Notes under the pieces: model-generated
The model's input: the letters and a program-made list of their open reading frames with translations, nothing else
Database searches by the model: none
Told to the model about the DNA's origin: nothing
Shown here: positions 36,139 through 46,588 of the stretch, piece after piece
Layout of the letters: each line of letters starts with the position of its first letter
Numbering within the stretch: the stretch's first letter is position 1
Assembly: GCA_004555425.1 (NCBI GenBank)
Contig: SFID01000001.1
Span: 16,695-80,694, forward strand
DNA: 64,000 bases
Origin: Bacteroidales bacterium
GTDB taxonomy: Bacteria; Bacteroidota; Bacteroidia; Bacteroidales; Bacteroidaceae
Reading direction: 5' to 3'
Program-made: the position numbers and the translations under genes

Positions 36139-37071
36139 TTAGAGGAAGCGCACGCTGCGGTGCAGGTTCTTGCCTTTTTTGCTCAGGTTGAGGTCAAGCG
36201 TATAGCCGAGGGTTACTTCGTGGTTGCCGTGGAGCAATCCGATTCCTTCGGTATTGGCTTCGTAGGAGTAACTGATGTCTATGCCGTGGAAGCGGCCGCC
36301 TATGAAACCCGTCACGGAGTGCATGGGACTATATGTCAGACCGCCATACAGGCGTTGTTTGTCCTTGGCGTAGAGCAGGCGTGCCGTGATGTCGGCGCGG
36401 AATTCCTGTCCATCGTACCTCAACATAGTAGAGGGGGCTATAATAAATAACGGATTTTTGGTCTTAATATTGTACGCGGCGTAAAAATTATATAGACTTT
36501 TCACCTTAATCTCGTTCGTTTCGCCCATAAATATGGTTGGGCTCGTCAGGTGTGCGGCCGACAGACCCACCTGTAATCCTTTGCGCTGGTAGAAGAGGCC
36601 GACCGAAACATCAAACTTCGAGCCCGTCATCTCCGAGGCGGGAAAGGCGGGGTCGTTGGGGTCGATGAGGTCGGCCTTCGAGCCGTCCACCTTTTCGTTG
36701 AGCATATCCACCTCCACACCGATGCCCAGCCTTCCGCCGAAGAGGCGTTGCTGGTAGGCGTATTGTGCGCAGAAGCGTTGGTGGGCGAAGAGGCCGATGG
36801 CATCTTTCTCAAACACCAGTCCCACGCCATGGCGCGTCTTGCCCAGTGCAAAGGCCATGTCGGCACCCGCATACATTGTTCCGCCCGCGTCCTCGAAGCC
36901 CACGTTGTGTGCTTGATAGGCAGCGGTGATGCGCAACTGCTCGTTGTTTCCCACTGCACCTGCATTGAATTGCGGCAGCATATCCCAGTAGTGGGCAAAT
37001 GCTGGAGCCTGTTGTGCAGAGGCTGTGCAGAGGCAGGCAAGGAGTAGGAGTAGGCTGATGATGCGGCGCAT
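36139..37071 (-). CDS. porP: PorP/SprF family type IX secretion outer-membrane protein
   Basis: The 310-aa protein with a signal peptide (RRIISLLLLLACLCTASAQQ) is a predicted barrel of the PorP/SprF family: AHYWDMLPQFNAGAVGNNEQ at the N-terminus, GVGLVFEKDAIGLFAHQRF and VGLSAAHLTSPTIFM. The start at 37071 gives a clean signal peptide. First gene of the operon, 100 bp before gldK. A long stem-loop precedes it. Confidence 0.9.
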   Translation of the reverse strand: MRRIISLLLLLACLCTASAQQAPAFAHYWDMLPQFNAGAVGNNEQLRITAAYQAHNVGFEDAGGTMYAGADMAFALGKTRHGVGLVFEKDAIGLFAHQRFCAQYAYQQRLFGGRLGIGVEVDMLNEKVDGSKADLIDPNDPAFPASEMTGSKFDVSVGLFYQRKGLQVGLSAAHLTSPTIFMGETNEIKVKSLYNFYAAYNIKTKNPLFIIAPSTMLRYDGQEFRADITARLLYAKDKQRLYGGLTYSPMHSVTGFIGGRFHGIDISYSYEANTEGIGLLHGNHEVTLGYTLDLNLSKKGKNLHRSVRFL

Positions 37072-37114
37072 AGATGTGTGGGGATAGGGTGTGGCCATTA
37101 CTAAATGGCTGAAC

Positions 37115-37181
37115 GGGTTAAAGGACTATGGACACCCCGTTGTGTGTCTGTACGAGGGGTGTGGCAATAGTTCTTTAACCC
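37115..37181 (-). promoter_or_regulatory. Long stem-loop upstream of the type IX secretion operon
   Basis: GGGTTAAAGGACTATGG and CACCCC on the left (37115-37138) are complementary to GGGGTG and ATAGTTCTTTAACCC on the right (37156-37181), with few mismatches and a ~17-nt loop. It ends about 44 bp upstream of the porP start. No U-tract is adjacent, so a leader structure or operator is more likely than a terminator. Confidence 0.5.
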
Positions 37182-37276
37182 TTGTGTGAAATGCCCGATA
37201 GGTCGGGTAACTGGGGAAAAAAGTATGGAATCCCTGCTTTCAGGGATTATAGAACCTACCTTTATAGGATCTACCT

Positions 37277-37498
37277 TTAATATTCGTCTTCGTTGAAGAG
37301 GAAATCTTCCTTCGTAGGATAGTCAGGCCAAACATCTTCGATGGTTTCGTATATTTCGCCTTCGTCCTCAAGTTCTTGCAGGTTTTCTACTACTTCCATC
37401 GGTGCGCCCGAGCGCATGGCGTAGTCGATGAGTTCGTCCTTGGAGGCAGGCCAAGGAGCATCCTCTAGTTTTGAAGCCAGTTCAAGAGTCCAATACAT
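37277..37498 (-). CDS. DUF2795 domain protein
   Basis: The 73-aa acidic protein contains APWPASKDELIDYAMRSGAP, the DUF2795 hallmark of a short helical domain seen as a stand-alone protein in Bacteroidetes. It ends in an acidic tail (FLFNEDEY). No molecular function is established. Confidence 0.88.
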   Translation of the reverse strand: MYWTLELASKLEDAPWPASKDELIDYAMRSGAPMEVVENLQELEDEGEIYETIEDVWPDYPTKEDFLFNEDEY

Positions 37499-37583
37499 AT
37501 TGTCAGGATGTTTTTGAGTGGTTAGTAGATGTTGTTTACCTGGGCCGTGCTCCGTGCGGGGAGGTTGCCCATTGAATCGGCGA

Positions 37584-37591
37584 CAAAAATA
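37584..37591 (-). promoter_or_regulatory. Probable -7 box of the DUF2795 gene
   Basis: TATTTTTG on the minus strand matches TAnnTTTG, about 85 bp upstream of the start codon. Confidence 0.45.
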
Positions 37592-37622
37592 CTATTTTTC
37601 TTTTTAATCCGCCTCTTCCCTC

Positions 37623-38108
37623 CTATAATTTTATCTCCGCTACCCCCGAAATCGCATTAAAATGGCGCGCCAGGGCATAGAGGTAACTTGACAGGCGATT
37701 GAGGTAGGGGACGACATGGTCCAGATGGCCCAGACCGACCACTTGTCGCTCGGCGCGCCGACACACCGTCCTGCATACGTGCGTTTGTGCCGCCAAGGGG
37801 CAACCGCCAGGCAGGATGAAACCGCTGAATCGTCCGCAGGTGGCTTCCAGGCGTTGCGTTTCGGTTTGCAGGTTGGCCTCTTCGGTGGGGCCGGGCACGT
37901 AGGTGGCTTTCGCGTAGCCTGCCGCCAGCGAACCGATGGCGAAGAGGCGGCGCTGCACCTCGTGGAGGGCGGGGCGATAGGCTTCTGGCGCATTGGCGGC
38001 CAGCCATCCTAGGTGGCTGCTTAGTTCATCGAGGGTGCCGCAGGCTTCGATGCGGGCATCGTCCTTGCGCACTCGCTCGCCGGTGCTTAGGGAGGTGGTG
38101 GTTTGCAT
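37623..38108 (-). CDS. PduO-type cob(I)alamin adenosyltransferase, N-terminus shortened
   Basis: The 161-aa protein matches the PduO-type ATP:corrinoid adenosyltransferase core: DDARIEACGTLDELSSHLG, GFILPGGCPLAAQTHVCRTV and CRRAERQVVGL, then YLNRLSSYLYALAR. The family normally begins KIYTKTGDxGTT, whose Gly, Asp and Thr bind ATP phosphates. Here translation starts at MQTTTSLSTGERV with a TAA three codons upstream, so about nine residues of the ATP loop are missing. It may be impaired or recently truncated by the repeat tract upstream. Confidence 0.85.
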   Translation of the reverse strand: MQTTTSLSTGERVRKDDARIEACGTLDELSSHLGWLAANAPEAYRPALHEVQRRLFAIGSLAAGYAKATYVPGPTEEANLQTETQRLEATCGRFSGFILPGGCPLAAQTHVCRTVCRRAERQVVGLGHLDHVVPYLNRLSSYLYALARHFNAISGVAEIKL

Positions 38109-38111
38109 GGG

Positions 38112-38168
38112 CTTTTTTTAGAGGATGGGAGAGGATGGGAGAGGATTTTAGAGGATTGGAGAGGATGG
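38112..38168. repeat. AGAGGATGGG / AGAGGATTnn array (family R3)
   Basis: Tandem units of GAGAGGATGG and TTTAGAGGATTG lie between the methyltransferase-like gene and the adenosyltransferase start, ending at the latter's shortened N-terminus. Confidence 0.7.
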
Positions 38169-38197
38169 AGCGGATGGGCTGTTGGAGCGGCTTTGGC

Positions 38198-38824
38198 TCA
38201 ATAGCTGATGAGGTAGTCCTCCTTGTTTAGACGCTGCTCTACATATACTAGGCCAAACTCGTAGAGGTCGAAGGTGACGCGGACCTGTTGTTGGGCTTGC
38301 AGGCGGCGCCAGGCGGTGCGGTCGGCGGCTTTGCGGTGGATGCCGCGGATGACTAGCGCACCTCCATCGCTCAACTGCTCCACGGCTTGCTGGGCCAGGG
38401 CGGGCCATGCTTCGGGCGCGTCCAGATAGACGAAGTCGAGGGCCTCGGCTGCGGGCAGGGTGGGCTTTGCGCTGTCCGCCGTGGTCCATTGGCACGACTT
38501 GCAGCCGCTCCTCAGGTAGGCCGCAGGCGCGGCGAGGCCCTTCTGTATGACGATGTGGCCGCGCCGCGGATGCGTGTCGTTGCTCAGGCGGAACAGCAGG
38601 CGCAGGTCGCCCAGCGTCATGCCGTCGTGGCGCCCGCCGCCCATGGGATGGGCCGTGAGGAGCGGGGCGTAGGCATAGTAGAGGCCGCGCTCGTAGATGA
38701 CGCCCGTCACCTTGGCCCAGGCAAACGGCGAATGAATGCCGTAGCCGCAGCGGTGGCGGAAGCGCAGCAGGCGAACGATGGGCCGCCATACCTTATTATA
38801 TATATAATAGGAGTAGGAAATCAT
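38198..38824 (-). CDS. Class I SAM-dependent methyltransferase-like protein
   Basis: The 208-aa protein starts at 38824 (MISYSYYIYNKVWRPIVRLL). It has the CGYGIHSPFAWAKVTGVIYE motif found in Bacteroidales proteins annotated as methyltransferases, and a Rossmann-like C-terminal half with LDFVYLDAPEAW and LSDGGALVIRGIHR. The SAM-binding glycine motif is not clear (RGHIVIQKGLAAPAAYL), so catalytic function is uncertain. Confidence 0.7.
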   Translation of the reverse strand: MISYSYYIYNKVWRPIVRLLRFRHRCGYGIHSPFAWAKVTGVIYERGLYYAYAPLLTAHPMGGGRHDGMTLGDLRLLFRLSNDTHPRRGHIVIQKGLAAPAAYLRSGCKSCQWTTADSAKPTLPAAEALDFVYLDAPEAWPALAQQAVEQLSDGGALVIRGIHRKAADRTAWRRLQAQQQVRVTFDLYEFGLVYVEQRLNKEDYLISY

Positions 38825-39070
38825 TTTCTGAAGGCTGTGGGGTGGGGCGCAAGGATGATGATGGGGGCGCAAAATCTGTATTCCTCTTCTGCAAAGGTAA
38901 AGATTCACTGCGGGATGGGCAAGCGCCGTTCCACCTTTTTGTTCCTCCATCGGCAAGGCAAGATGTTACAATAATGTTACCAAATGTCGGAATTTGCAAA
39001 GTCTACTATGCAAAATTACAGTCGCAGAAAAGAAAAATGAGGATTTTGTGTATTTTTCTTGGGCTGCCTC

Positions 39071-39100
39071 TTGCGGATTTGCAAAACCGCCGTATCTTTG
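39071..39100 (+). promoter_or_regulatory. Promoter P1 upstream of metF
   Basis: TTG, 19 bp, then TATCTTTG (39093-39100) fits the Bacteroidetes consensus. It lies just upstream of a terminator, 150 bp before metF. Confidence 0.6.
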
Positions 39101-39106
39101 CATCGT

Positions 39107-39169
39107 GTTTTTCATAGTATTAGATTTAAGGTTAACAAGGTTGGGATACAGCGGTATCCCATTTTTTTT
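39107..39169 (+). ncRNA. Possible ~60-nt leader RNA/attenuator upstream of metF
   Basis: Transcription from P1 would start near 39107 and meet a perfect 8-bp hairpin (39142-39149/39154-39161) with eight T residues at 39162-39169. The gene to the left is divergent, so this terminator cannot belong to it. Either it is a short RNA, or an attenuator for metF. The rest of the 430-bp spacer has no gene. Confidence 0.5.
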
Positions 39170-39226
39170 GCCCTTTTCCCAGAAAAACCCTTCCGCTGCG
39201 GGTTTCCCCATCTAACCCAAAATGCG

Positions 39227-39234
39227 TACTTTTG
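39227..39234 (+). promoter_or_regulatory. Possible second promoter -7 box (P2) of metF
   Basis: TACTTTTG matches TAnnTTTG and lies 24 bp before the metF start, downstream of the leader terminator. Confidence 0.4.
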
Positions 39235-39257
39235 CCTAGAATTTCAATTTCCATCCC

Positions 39258-40211
39258 ATGAATATCATCGACCTCATCCATCAGAAGGATTCCACGGCTT
39301 TCAGTTTTGAAGTGCTCCCGCCGCTCAAGGGCACGGGCATCGGAGGCCTGCTTCGCACCATTGACCGCCTGGCAGAGTTTGCGCCCGCCTATATCAATAT
39401 CACCACCCACCGCAGCGAGTACGTCTATACCGACCTGGGCGATGGACTGATGCAGCGCTCGCGCCTGCGCCGCCGTCCTGGCACTGTGGCTGTGGCCGCC
39501 GCCATTCAGAATGCCTACCACATTCCCGTGGTGCCCCATATCCTTTGCTCGGGTTTCACCCGCGAGGAAACCGAATACGTGTTGCTCGACCTCCAATTCC
39601 TCGGCATCGAAAACCTCCTCGTGCTCCGTGGCGACAAGGCCAAGGAGGATGCCAAGTTTACGCCTACTCCCGATGGCTATAGCCACACCACCGAACTGCA
39701 GGAGCAGATCAACGCCTTCAACGAGGGCCGCTTCGTGGACGGCTCGCCCATCAAGGTGCCTGGGAAGCCCTTCCACTACGGCGTGGCCTGCTATCCCGAG
39801 AAGCACGAAGAGGCGCTCAACCTCGAGACCGACTTCCAATGGTTCAAGCGCAAGGTGGAACTGGGCGCGGAGTACGGCGTCACCCAACTCTTCTACGACA
39901 ACCAGGCCTACCTGCGCCTTGTGGAGCGCGCCCGCGCCGAGGGCGTGAATGTGCCCATCATTCCTGGCATCAAACCGCTCACGAAGTTGTCTCAACTGAC
40001 GATGGTGCCCAAAACCTTCCATTGCGACTTCCCCGAACCGCTGGCCAAGGAACTGCTGAAGTGTCAGACGGACGAGGCGGTCAAGGCCGTTGGCATCGAA
40101 TGGGCCGTGGAGCAATGCCGCGAACTGATGGCCCACGGCGTTCCCAGCATCCACTTCTACACGGTTTCGGCAGTGGACAGCATTGCCGAGATTGCGCGAC
40201 GGATTTACTAG
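39258..40211 (+). CDS. metF: 5,10-Methylenetetrahydrofolate reductase
   Basis: The 317-aa TIM-barrel flavoenzyme reduces methylene-THF to methyl-THF for methionine synthesis. It shows FSFEVLPPLKG at the N-terminus (catalytic Glu in the FEVLPP segment), NITTHRSEY, LRGDKAKED and IIPGIKPL near the C-terminal half. Length is normal. Confidence 0.95.
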   Translation: MNIIDLIHQKDSTAFSFEVLPPLKGTGIGGLLRTIDRLAEFAPAYINITTHRSEYVYTDLGDGLMQRSRLRRRPGTVAVAAAIQNAYHIPVVPHILCSGFTREETEYVLLDLQFLGIENLLVLRGDKAKEDAKFTPTPDGYSHTTELQEQINAFNEGRFVDGSPIKVPGKPFHYGVACYPEKHEEALNLETDFQWFKRKVELGAEYGVTQLFYDNQAYLRLVERARAEGVNVPIIPGIKPLTKLSQLTMVPKTFHCDFPEPLAKELLKCQTDEAVKAVGIEWAVEQCRELMAHGVPSIHFYTVSAVDSIAEIARRIY

Positions 40212-40261
40212 GAAAGCACGTTCGCCGTGCGCGACCTTGGTTTCAGGTAGGTTCTATAGCG

Positions 40262-40346
40262 AATCAACGCTATCGAGCCAGCAGCCGTAGGGCTGCGTTG
40301 AAACCAGGGGACGCAGCGACCGTTGAAACTAAAGGAGCGCAGCGAC
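40262..40346. repeat. Stem-loop repeats with GTTGAAAC spacers (family R1)
   Basis: GCAGCCGTAGGGCTGC, GGGGACGCAGCGACC and AGGAGCGCAGCGACC-type units with GTTGAAACCAG/GTTGAAACTAA spacers, directly before promoter-terminator element copy C. Confidence 0.7.
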
Positions 40347-40352
40347 CCCTTG

Positions 40353-40706
40353 CCTCGTAATATAACACATCGCGAACCCTCGCGTGTGCAAAACTCGTCT
40401 TTTAACATTTCGCAAACTGTTGCGATATGTTAAATGGATTTGCATTTCGCCGGAAAATGTATTATCTTTGTACTAGCGAAGAGGAGAGAGCCCATAGACA
40501 AAGGGTTTTCTCCTCTTTTTTCATGCGAAAATGCCCCAAAAAACCATTGTTTTACAAAGCATTTAGAAAAATTTATATGCCGAAGCGGATTTTCTAAATG
40601 CTTTTGCGGAAATTTTTCGGGCCAAGTTGGTGCGCGAATTGACGATATAGAGAATCGAAACGTTAAAAGATGTTTATTTTCCTCGGGTGCATTTTTACCA
40701 TTTCGG
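40353..40706 (+). repeat. Promoter-terminator element, copy C (family R6)
   Basis: The 354-bp copy has the CCTCGTAATATAACACAT end and the CATTTCGG end as in copies A and B. It is the most diverged, especially in the AT-rich tail, while promoter and hairpin are retained. Confidence 0.8.
40477..40521 (+). ncRNA. Predicted ~45-nt hairpin RNA, copy C
   Basis: TTTG, 20 bp, then TATCTTTG (40463-40470). The arm 40481-40493 pairs with 40503-40515 over 13 pairs, then TTTTTT. At the sixth pair copies A and B have A-T while C has G-C, a compensatory change. The loop (9 nt) differs in sequence. Confidence 0.6.
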
Positions 40707-40891
40707 GTAACTACTCAGGTGGTCATTGAAAGGCAATGTACCGCACGTTGCTTGCAACGTGTGGCTCCGAGAATTTCAGAGGTTTGTACTCATTAAAACA
40801 TCGTATTTTTGGTTCCCATTTCCGCGGAGCCACACGTTGCAAGCAACGTGCGGTACATTGCCTTTCAATGAAAATCCACCTGAGTAGTTAC
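40707..40891. repeat. Inverted-repeat-bounded cassette C with a perfect 47-bp palindrome
   Basis: The 185-bp element lies between GTAACTACTCAGG and CCTGAGTAGTTAC. Bases 40723-40769 and 40825-40871 are perfect inverted repeats containing GCAATGTACCGCACGTTGC, with a 55-bp loop. The outside 8-mers are CATTTCGG and CACGAATC, so no clean duplication here. Another GTAACTACTCAG follows at 40900. Confidence 0.78.
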
Positions 40892-41012
40892 CACGAATCG
40901 TAACTACTCAGATCAATCGTAATTGCAAGGTGTGGCTCAGCGGAAATGATAGCCCAGAATTCTTGGCTCACCGGATAATTCCCGTGTCAACTGAACAAAA
41001 CAAAAACATGTA

Positions 41013-41179
41013 GGTCGGTGCTATAAATTAGATTTCAAGGGAAGGCAGGGTTTCTATTCTGCTTAGATGTCTTCACGCCTCTTGCACCATATCTTTTTGT
41101 TTTTCCCGCTATGCTCCCTCATAAAAACCTACGGCACGATAGCCGCGAATCCATCGCATGCTAATTTATAGAACCAACC
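41013..41179. repeat. Hairpin element GGTAGG-type (family R7), copy 2
   Basis: GGTGCTATAAATTA at the left and TAATTTATAGAACC at the right, with CACGATAGCCGCGAATCCATCGCA inside; closely related to copy 1. Confidence 0.7.
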
Positions 41180-41310
41180 CAAACAACTAGGGATGGCACA
41201 CCTATAATAAAAAGAAAGTTGTAATTTTGCGGTTGATTCGCCTACGGATTCAGGTGATTTGGCCCGAGGGTCAGCGGTCGCGCAGCGACCTAGTTTCATA
41301 GTTCGATAGC

Positions 41311-41413
41311 ATAAGAACGTGTACGCCTTGCAAGGCGTATTTTCCACTCCGCTTCAGGGCGAACTTTCCACTCCGCGCACCATGCGCGCCTGTTATATAG
41401 ATTTCTATTAGTG
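41311..41413. repeat. Intergenic repeat with ACGTGTACGCCTTG start (family R8), copy 1
   Basis: Shares ACGTGTACGCCTTG, TTCAGGGCG, ATGCGCGC and TAGATTTCTATT in order with 51297-51415. An R1-like GCGACCTAGTTTCA sequence lies just left (41274-41310). No coding frame is supported in 41180-41462. Confidence 0.6.
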
Positions 41414-41427
41414 TCTTCCCCCACGTG

Positions 41428-41460
41428 TACTAACTCCTAATTCCTAATTCCTAATTGAAT
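41428..41460. repeat. TCCTAATTCCTAA array before holB (family R2)
   Basis: Four TCCTAA-type units end in TTGAATAA directly before the holB ATG. Confidence 0.7.
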
Positions 41461-41462
41461 AA

Positions 41463-42584
41463 ATGCTTCCCATAGTAGCACAAAAAGAAATACGTGAACG
41501 CCTGGCCCGCCAAGTGGTGGAGGGGCGTGTGCCCCATGCTCAGTTGTTTTGCGGGCCCGAGGGCTGTGGCAAATTGGCCATTGCACTCGAACTGGCGCAG
41601 ACGCTTCTCTGCCAGCATCCCACCGATGGCCACGCCTGTGGCCAGTGTCCCTCCTGCAAGATGGCAGAGGGATGGGTGCACCCCGACCTGCACTTCGTGT
41701 TCCCCGTTATCAAACCCTCGGGGACCAGCAGCGAGATAACGAGCGACTACTATCTCAAGGAGTGGCGCGAACAGTTGCGCCGCACCCTCTACTTCGACCG
41801 CCAGGACTGGTTGAAAGTGATGGGCGTGGAGAAACAGCAATCGCAGATTCCTGTGGCCGAGAGCGATAATATCCTGCGCAAACTCTCGCTCACCGCCTCG
41901 CAGGGAGGCTATAAGGTGATGCTCATCTGGTTGCCCGAACAAATGAACGTGCAGACGGCCAACAAACTCCTCAAAATCCTTGAGGAACCGCCCCGCCAAA
42001 CCGTTTTCCTCCTGGTGTGCGAGCAGCCCGAACGCCTTTTGGCCACCATCCTGAGCCGTACGCAGCGCGTGGACATCCCGCCCCTCTCCACGGACGACGT
42101 GGCCAGCGCACTTGTGGAGCAACAAGGGCTGCAGCCCGACGATGCCCAGCGCATCGCTCGCCAGAGCGGAGGCAATTTCATCCAAGCCATGCGCCAAACC
42201 GTTGTCAATGCCGACCAGGGACTCTTCTTCGACATGTTTGTCATGCTGATGCGCTTGGCCTATCAGCGCGACATCAAGGGCATCCGCCAGTGGGCCGAAT
42301 CTGTGGCCGAGTGGGGGCGCGAGCGGCAGAAGGATTTCCTGCAATACGCCCTTCGCATGGTGCGCGAGAACTTCATGTACAACTTCCACCAGCCCGAGCT
42401 CAACTACATGTCGCAACAGGAGGCCGACTTCGCCGTTCGCTTTGCCCGTTTCATCAACGAGCGCAATGTCATTCCCATCTCCGAAGAACTGGAGTCCTGC
42501 ATCCGCGACATTTCCCAAAACGTCAATGCCCGCATGGTCTTCTTCGATTTCGGCCTCAAGATGATTGTCCTCCTGATTCGTTAG
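41463..42584 (+). CDS. holB: DNA polymerase III delta' subunit
   Basis: The 373-aa clamp-loader subunit has a P-loop-like GPEGCGKLA (last Ser/Thr absent, as tolerated in delta'), the zinc module CGQCPSC, and the sensor/arginine region KLLKILEEPPRQTVFLLV followed by TILSRTQRVD. It helps load the beta clamp. Its TAG is followed one base later by hairpin element R7 copy 3. Confidence 0.93.
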   Translation: MLPIVAQKEIRERLARQVVEGRVPHAQLFCGPEGCGKLAIALELAQTLLCQHPTDGHACGQCPSCKMAEGWVHPDLHFVFPVIKPSGTSSEITSDYYLKEWREQLRRTLYFDRQDWLKVMGVEKQQSQIPVAESDNILRKLSLTASQGGYKVMLIWLPEQMNVQTANKLLKILEEPPRQTVFLLVCEQPERLLATILSRTQRVDIPPLSTDDVASALVEQQGLQPDDAQRIARQSGGNFIQAMRQTVVNADQGLFFDMFVMLMRLAYQRDIKGIRQWAESVAEWGRERQKDFLQYALRMVRENFMYNFHQPELNYMSQQEADFAVRFARFINERNVIPISEELESCIRDISQNVNARMVFFDFGLKMIVLLIR

Positions 42585-42585
42585 A

Positions 42586-42742
42586 GGTAGGTTCTATAAA
42601 TTAACTTGGATGGATTCGCGGCTATCGTGCCGTAGGCTTTTGTTTTCATTCAGTTGCGTAGCCCGCTACGCTCCTTTATGAAAAACAAAAAACTACGGTG
42701 CGATAGCCGCGAATCCGTCCCTGCAAATTTATGGAACCTACC
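42586..42742. repeat. Hairpin element GGTAGG-type (family R7), copy 3
   Basis: The 157-bp near-palindrome has GGTAGGTTCTATAAATTA and AAATTTATGGAACCTACC ends, long inner arms (GGATTCGCGGCTATCGTGCC against its complement) and core GCGTAGCCCGCTACGC. It fills the spacer between the stops of convergent holB and dapL and may act as a two-way terminator. Confidence 0.8.
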
Positions 42743-42755
42743 TAAATGGCATTCC

Positions 42756-43943
42756 TTAGCCCAGAGCGGCGATTCGCTGGAGGGCTTCGGCGCAGTTCTC
42801 GTGGCTGCCAAAGGCGGTGAGGCGCACGTAGCCCTCGCCCGATGGGCCGAAACCTACGCCGGGCGTGGTGACAAGGGCGGCCTCGTTGAGCAGGCGGTCG
42901 AAGAAGGTCCAGGAGTCGGTGCCCGCGGGCGTGGTCAGCCAGATGTAGGGCGCGTCCGTGCCGCCCACCACTTGGTAGCCCATCTGCGTGAGGCGTTCGC
43001 GCATCATGCGGGCTCCCTCCATATAATATTGTATGGTGGCGCGCACCTGCTGCTGGCCCTCGGGCGTATAGATGGCCTCGGCGGCGCGCTGGGTGATGTA
43101 GGAGGTGCCGTTGAACTTCGTGCATTGGCGGCGGTTCCAGAGGTCGCGCAGGCAGACACCGTCAAACTGCAACTCGCGCGGCACGACCGTATATCCGCAG
43201 CGCACGCCTGTGAAGCCTGCCGTTTTGGAGAAACTGCGCAGTTCGATGGCACAGCGTTTGGCGCCTGGTATCTCGTAGATGCTGTGGGGGATGTCGTCGT
43301 GCTGGATGAAGGCTTCGTAGGCCGAGTCGAAGAGGATGAGGCTGCCTTCGCGCAGGGCGTAGTCCACCCACTCTTGCAACTGGTCGCGGCGGAGCACGGT
43401 GCCCGTGGGGTTGTTGGGATAGCAGAGGTAGATGAGGTCAATATGCTCCGCGGGCAGGGCGGGCACGAAATGGCCCTCGGCCGTGACGGGCAGGAGGCGA
43501 ATGGAGCCGCCTGCGGGACGGCCCGCCATGATATTGCTATCGACATAGACGGGATAGACAGGGTCGGTCACGGCCACACTGAGGCGGGTGTCGAGGATGT
43601 CGGTGATATTGCCGCAGTCGCTCTTCGCACCGTCGCTGATGAATACTTCGTCGATGTCTATCTGCACGCCGCGCGCTGTGTAGTCGTGGTCCACGATGGC
43701 TTGGCGCAAGAAGGCATAGCCCTGTTCGGGCCCGTAGCCGCGGAAGGTTTCTGCGACAGCCATTTCATCTACGGCGCGGTGCATGGCTGCGATGCTGGCA
43801 GGAGGCAGAGGGCGCGTCACATCGCCGATGCCTAGGCTGATGACGTTGCGCTCGGGATGGGCTTCGCGGAAAGCCTGCACGCGGTGGGCGATGGTGGAGA
43901 AGAGGTAATTCTGCTTTAGATTTTGGAAATGCTTGTTGATCAT
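42756..43943 (-). CDS. dapL: LL-diaminopimelate aminotransferase
   Basis: The 395-aa PLP enzyme of fold type I has [36 protein letters not shown] and the Schiff-base lysine in [16 protein letters not shown]. It transaminates tetrahydrodipicolinate directly to LL-DAP for lysine and peptidoglycan. dapF, the next enzyme, lies just upstream on the same strand. Confidence 0.95.
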   Translation of the reverse strand: MINKHFQNLKQNYLFSTIAHRVQAFREAHPERNVISLGIGDVTRPLPPASIAAMHRAVDEMAVAETFRGYGPEQGYAFLRQAIVDHDYTARGVQIDIDEVFISDGAKSDCGNITDILDTRLSVAVTDPVYPVYVDSNIMAGRPAGGSIRLLPVTAEGHFVPALPAEHIDLIYLCYPNNPTGTVLRRDQLQEWVDYALREGSLILFDSAYEAFIQHDDIPHSIYEIPGAKRCAIELRSFSKTAGFTGVRCGYTVVPRELQFDGVCLRDLWNRRQCTKFNGTSYITQRAAEAIYTPEGQQQVRATIQYYMEGARMMRERLTQMGYQVVGGTDAPYIWLTTPAGTDSWTFFDRLLNEAALVTTPGVGFGPSGEGYVRLTAFGSHENCAEALQRIAALG

Positions 43944-43953
43944 AAGGCTTGTT

Positions 43954-44047
43954 TTTTAGAGGAGGAGAGAGGAATTAAGAGGAAGATAGAGGACGATAGA
44001 GGATGATAGAGGAGATTATCGGAGCGCTCATTCCTAATTCCTAATTC

Positions 44048-44060
<13 letters not shown>
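43954..44060. repeat. AGAGGA and TTCCTAA arrays between dapF and dapL (families R3, R2)
   Basis: Units of GATAGAGGA are followed by four ATTCCTA units. The left edge is just upstream of the dapL ATG; the right edge overlaps the end of dapF, supplying its stop codon. Confidence 0.75.
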
Positions 44061-46485
<2,425 letters not shown>

Positions 46486-46496
46486 TTATTTCTGGT

Positions 46497-46575
46497 TTTT
46501 CTGGTTTTTCTAGAGATTCTAGATTTTCTAGAGATTCTAGAGATTCTAGATTATCTGGATTTTCTGGAGATTCCG
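46497..46575. repeat. TCTAGA-rich palindromic tract (family R4)
   Basis: Units such as TCTAGAGATTCTAGATTTTC fill the spacer between the stop of the PurF-family gene and the start of pyrG. Confidence 0.75.
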
Positions 46576-46588
46576 GAGGCTCTATTCT

